Assembly: GCA_030830965.1 (NCBI GenBank)
Contig: JAURLX010000019.1
Location: 243,211-307,210 of the forward strand
Source: Verrucomicrobiota bacterium
Lineage (GTDB): Bacteria > Verrucomicrobiota > Verrucomicrobiia > Opitutales > UBA953
Reading direction: 5' to 3'
DNA: 64,000 nucleotides
Every line of letters starts with the position of its first letter. Position 1 is the stretch's first letter. This document shows positions 62,894 to 64,000 of the stretch, piece after piece. The position numbers and the translations under genes are program-made. The notes beneath the pieces were generated by a model that was given only the letters and a program-made list of their open reading frames with translations, ran no database searches and was not told the origin of the DNA.

Positions 62894-64000
62894 CTACTTC
62901 AGAGAAACCCAGGTGAGGGCGTTCAGGAGTAGCTGCTTGTAGGCGGGATGGTCATGCGACTTCTCGTCGTGACCGAGGGCAATGCAGACGACCCGGGCGC
63001 CGGGATAACGGACGGTCCAGACGGAAGGTAGGATCTTGGACTGACCCTCCTTGGGGTTCTGCCGCGGGATGGTGCCGAGGACTTCGGCGCCCTCGGGGCG
63101 GGTAAGCTCCACATTGTAACTCTCGTCATTGATCACGAAGGTGGCGGGCACGCCCTTCATGACCGGATGCTCGGGCTTGGTGACCGTGAAGGTGAAGTCG
63201 CTGTGACCGTGACCGCGGGCACCCCCGCAGACGAACTCATCGTTGTACTTGGTCTCAAGAGGCCAGTTGTACCAGGTGGCGGCGTGCAGGAGGACGATGC
63301 CCTTCCCCGCTGCGGCGAAGTCGCGGATGGCCTTCTGGAACTCGGGCGTGCCGAACTGGGCGTGATTGCCGCTGAAGAGCAGCAGGTCCGCCTGCGGCAT
63401 GAGCGCGAGGGTCTCCTTGAGGTTGGGCGTAGATGCGACGTCGTAGCCGGCGGCCTTGGCCGTCAGCGCATCGGTGCCAAGGAAGAAGGCCGGGAAGTTG
63501 TGCGAGCTTCCGGCACCGGCCACCAGGACGCGCAGCTGACCGGACTTGCGCGGTCCGAAGGCCTGACCGAAGGCCTGGGTGGTCTTGGGGTGATCCTTGG
63601 GCAGCAGGTCGCTGGGACCTTCGTCCTTGGCCTTAGCCTTCTTGGCCTTGCCCTTGCCCTTAGGGGCATCGTCATTCTTGCCGGGCGGAGGGTTGGGCGG
63701 ACCGCCGATCTCGATCGTGACGGCCACGGTCGTCGGGGCGATGGGGGTGTCCTCGGAACTGAGGACGAGCTTGTCGATGACCTCGTCGCTTTCGACGGGA
63801 ATCCAGAGCGTACGGACCTGGCGGCCGTCGCCGGAAAGCAGCTGGCGGGCGGACTTGGAACGCGGGACGTCCCCCGTGCCGTTGTAGTCGGCGAAGTCGA
63901 CGCCGCCGTAGAAGACCTTCCTCTGCACCTTGCCGCTGAGGAAGTGCAGCTCGGCGACCATGGCGACGGCGTCACCGTGGGCGCCCCAGCCGCCGACGGC
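62894..64000 (-). CDS. ThuA-domain secreted protein, 5' end beyond the window
   Basis: 368 residues visible; the frame is open to the window edge, so the start is missing. An N-terminal beta-sandwich-like part (about 1-110, including ELHFLSGKVQRKVFYGGVDF, similar to carbohydrate-binding NPCBM-type modules) is linked by a Lys/Gly/Pro-rich stretch (about 113-140) to a ThuA trehalose-utilisation-like domain (about 155-368) with LLFSGNHAQFGTPEFQ and GKGIVLLHAATWYNWP. ThuA-type glutamine-amidotransferase-fold proteins in PVC bacteria are secreted and take part in sugar use of unknown chemistry. An internal ATG at 63961 exists but lies within the conserved N-terminal part. Confidence 0.85.
   Translation of the reverse strand, partial: AVGGWGAHGDAVAMVAELHFLSGKVQRKVFYGGVDFADYNGTGDVPRSKSARQLLSGDGRQVRTLWIPVESDEVIDKLVLSSEDTPIAPTTVAVTIEIGGPPNPPPGKNDDAPKGKGKAKKAKAKDEGPSDLLPKDHPKTTQAFGQAFGPRKSGQLRVLVAGAGSSHNFPAFFLGTDALTAKAAGYDVASTPNLKETLALMPQADLLLFSGNHAQFGTPEFQKAIRDFAAAGKGIVLLHAATWYNWPLETKYNDEFVCGGARGHGHSDFTFTVTKPEHPVMKGVPATFVINDESYNVELTRPEGAEVLGTIPRQNPKEGQSKILPSVWTVRYPGARVVCIALGHDEKSHDHPAYKQLLLNALTWVSLK

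Overview
This window looks like a contiguous piece of a high-GC chromosome from a Gram-negative member of the PVC superphylum, most likely Verrucomicrobiota (perhaps an Opitutae-type lineage). The reasons are the mix of a full rod-shape and peptidoglycan set (mreBCD, PBP2, L,D-transpeptidase, murJ, uppP, glmSM) with families typical of Verrucomicrobiota and Planctomycetota: a cytochrome-c/DUF1549/DUF1553 protein next to a DUF1501 protein, a PVC-type haem protein with HEAT repeats, DUF1080, DUF6807, ThuA and Tat-exported Gfo/Idh/MocA oxidoreductases. No rRNA gene is present, so the lineage is inferred from gene content only. Genes are densely packed with many 1-8 bp overlaps, and I saw no phage, IS element, CRISPR array or defence locus.

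Region 1 (1-10.2 kb) is mostly housekeeping on the minus strand: nadB-panE (coupled), a divergent CNNM/CorC-type membrane protein, then metG-isochorismate synthase-dtd-hisF behind an unassigned 592-residue protein. Region 2 (10.4-24.1 kb) is one long minus-strand directon: a DeoR-type regulator, a class II aldolase, rhamnulokinase, a rhamnulose-1-phosphate aldolase/dehydrogenase fusion, lutABC, a PVC haem/HEAT protein and a secreted S9 peptidase. Together these fit conversion of L-rhamnulose to dihydroxyacetone phosphate and L-lactate, then lactate to pyruvate. Rhamnose isomerase and bacterial-microcompartment shell genes are not in the window.

Region 3 (24.3-33.1 kb) holds an amidase lipoprotein, murJ, hisS, an HU/IHF-type protein, yicC, trpB, uppP and a Tat-exported oxidoreductase. 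Region 4 (33.3-44.7 kb) holds mreB-mreC-mreD-PBP2, an L,D-transpeptidase, asd, an rlmB-like methyltransferase, two nearly identical tRNA-Lys genes (UUU and CUU anticodons), a small zinc-ribbon protein, and the glmM / GlmU-like acyltransferase / glmS operon.

Region 5 (44.9-64 kb) is accessory and PVC-like: secreted DUF6807, DUF1549/DUF1553 and DUF1501 proteins, an MFS exporter, an esterase, a DUF1080 protein, a complete ribose-type sugar ABC importer, a double NIPSNAP protein, a Tat-exported FAD oxidoreductase, a second Tat-exported Gfo/Idh/MocA protein, a ClC channel, a TauE/SafE exporter, a Dabb protein and a ThuA-domain protein that runs off the right edge. It reads as a capture-and-oxidise carbohydrate module, but its substrate cannot be told from sequence alone.

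The most unexpected signals are that each tRNA-Lys gene is enclosed by its own unrelated inverted repeat, able to extend the acceptor stem of the precursor by 9-10 bp; the rhamnose-to-lactate directon with two class II aldolases; and a GlmU-like protein that has the left-handed helix domain but no uridylyltransferase domain.
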